DNA of 64,000 nucleotides from Burkholderiales bacterium (GTDB lineage: Bacteria; Pseudomonadota; Gammaproteobacteria; Burkholderiales; Burkholderiaceae_C), in NCBI GenBank assembly GCA_017307855.1, contig JAFKGD010000001.1:558001-622000 (forward strand), given 5' to 3'. Under the pieces are notes generated by a model. That model saw nothing but the letters and a program-made list of their open reading frames with translations, searched no databases and was not told where the DNA came from. This document shows, in pieces, positions 63,667-64,000 of this stretch. Each line of letters starts with the position of its first letter. The stretch's first letter is position 1. The translations under genes were made by a program, and so were the position numbers.

Positions 63667-64000
63667 TCAGCCGCCGGATTGCAGGCTGGCCGCGCCGCCG
63701 GGCGCCATCAGGCGCAGCATCGCGCGCAGCCGCGCTGCTTCATCCACACCGTAGGCCGTCTCGAAGGCCGCCTGGGCGGCTTCCCAATGCGGCAGGGCCT
63801 CGACGAAACGCGCCTCGCCCAGGGCCGTGAGTTTCAGGAGACGCGCACGCCGGTCGGCGGGCGAAATCACGCCTTCGACGAGGCCATCGCGCTCCAGCGG
63901 CTTGAGCACACGGCTGAGTGTGGTCCGGTCCATGCCCGCCGCGGCCGCCAGCGCATTTACGCCCATAGCCCCTTCGCGCCGCAGGCGCGAGAGCAGCGAG
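63667..64000 (-). CDS. MarR-family regulator, 5' end outside window
   Basis: Partial; at least 111 residues visible because the frame stays open to base 64000. The helix-turn-helix and wing read RREGAMGVNALAAAAGMDRTTLSRVLKPLERDGLVEGVISPADRRARLLKLTALG, with the conserved D-x-R of the wing. The C-terminal dimer helices follow (FVEALPHWEAAQAAFETAYG). An in-frame ATG at 63966 is internal. It reads in the same direction as tctB and lies 168 bp upstream of it, so it may control tctBA. Confidence 0.85.
   Translation of the reverse strand, partial: SLLSRLRREGAMGVNALAAAAGMDRTTLSRVLKPLERDGLVEGVISPADRRARLLKLTALGEARFVEALPHWEAAQAAFETAYGVDEAARLRAMLRLMAPGGAASLQSGG

Overview
The window is a 64 kb stretch of G+C-rich chromosome from a betaproteobacterium, most likely Burkholderiales/Comamonadaceae (Comamonas, Acidovorax, Variovorax or Xenophilus-like). 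The reasons are the pmdEFDABC gene order for protocatechuate 4,5-cleavage, the many Bug/TctC-type binding proteins, TRAP and Liv transporters, vanAB, and extragenic palindromic repeats. No rRNA, tRNA, CRISPR array or insertion sequence was seen.

Layout. 1-5.4 kb (+): two CaiB/BaiF proteins, an acyl-CoA dehydrogenase, two MaoC hot-dog proteins, a small alpha/beta-barrel protein and an AllA-like cupin, forming a CoA-dependent catabolic operon. 5.4-6.7 kb (-): a second LigA/LigB extradiol dioxygenase pair, followed by a divergent EamA exporter. 7.7-13.6 kb: a TRAP transporter, its probable XRE-cupin regulator, and divergent metallo-beta-lactamase-fold and RidA genes. 13.6-19 kb (-): a CpxAR-like two-component system, a Spy/CpxP-like lipoprotein, a DUF4260 membrane protein, an aldo/keto reductase and a small MarR/GIY-YIG operon. 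19.2-24.3 kb (-): the complete pmdEFDABC operon with a divergent LysR regulator. 25.5-27.1 kb: GNAT and LuxR genes around a decayed fatty-acid desaturase fragment. 27.2-35.8 kb (-): a livKHMGF ABC importer, a Bug protein, an NAD(P)-dependent dehydrogenase, an AEC permease and a GntR (VanR-like) regulator. 36.0-39.3 kb (+): vanAB and a short MetE-like enzyme, followed by chrA.

40.8-44.4 kb holds the outlier: one 1196-residue protein with an A/T-richer composition. It ends in an OTU-type cysteine-protease (deubiquitinase-like) domain, is preceded by a nuclear-localisation-like basic segment, and starts with a Ser/Thr/Pro-rich N-terminus. It looks like a horizontally acquired, eukaryote-directed effector and is the most novel item here. 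Next to it is a ROK-type kinase whose motifs appear in circularly permuted order.

46.5-59.8 kb is a full oxidative hexuronate/hexarate pathway. A TRAP importer brings in the sugar acid, uronate dehydrogenase and an SMP-30 lactonase give aldarate, GudD and GarD dehydrate glucarate and galactarate, KdgD gives 2-oxoglutarate semialdehyde, and an aldehyde dehydrogenase yields 2-oxoglutarate. A FadR-type regulator has two matching operator-like sites. The window ends with a 660 bp nest of inverted repeats, psd, tctA/tctB and a MarR gene cut by the end.

Functionally, vanAB converts vanillate to protocatechuate and pmd converts protocatechuate to pyruvate and oxaloacetate, so the region is a catabolic block for lignin-derived aromatics and pectin/hemicellulose sugar acids, consistent with a plant-debris or rhizosphere lifestyle.
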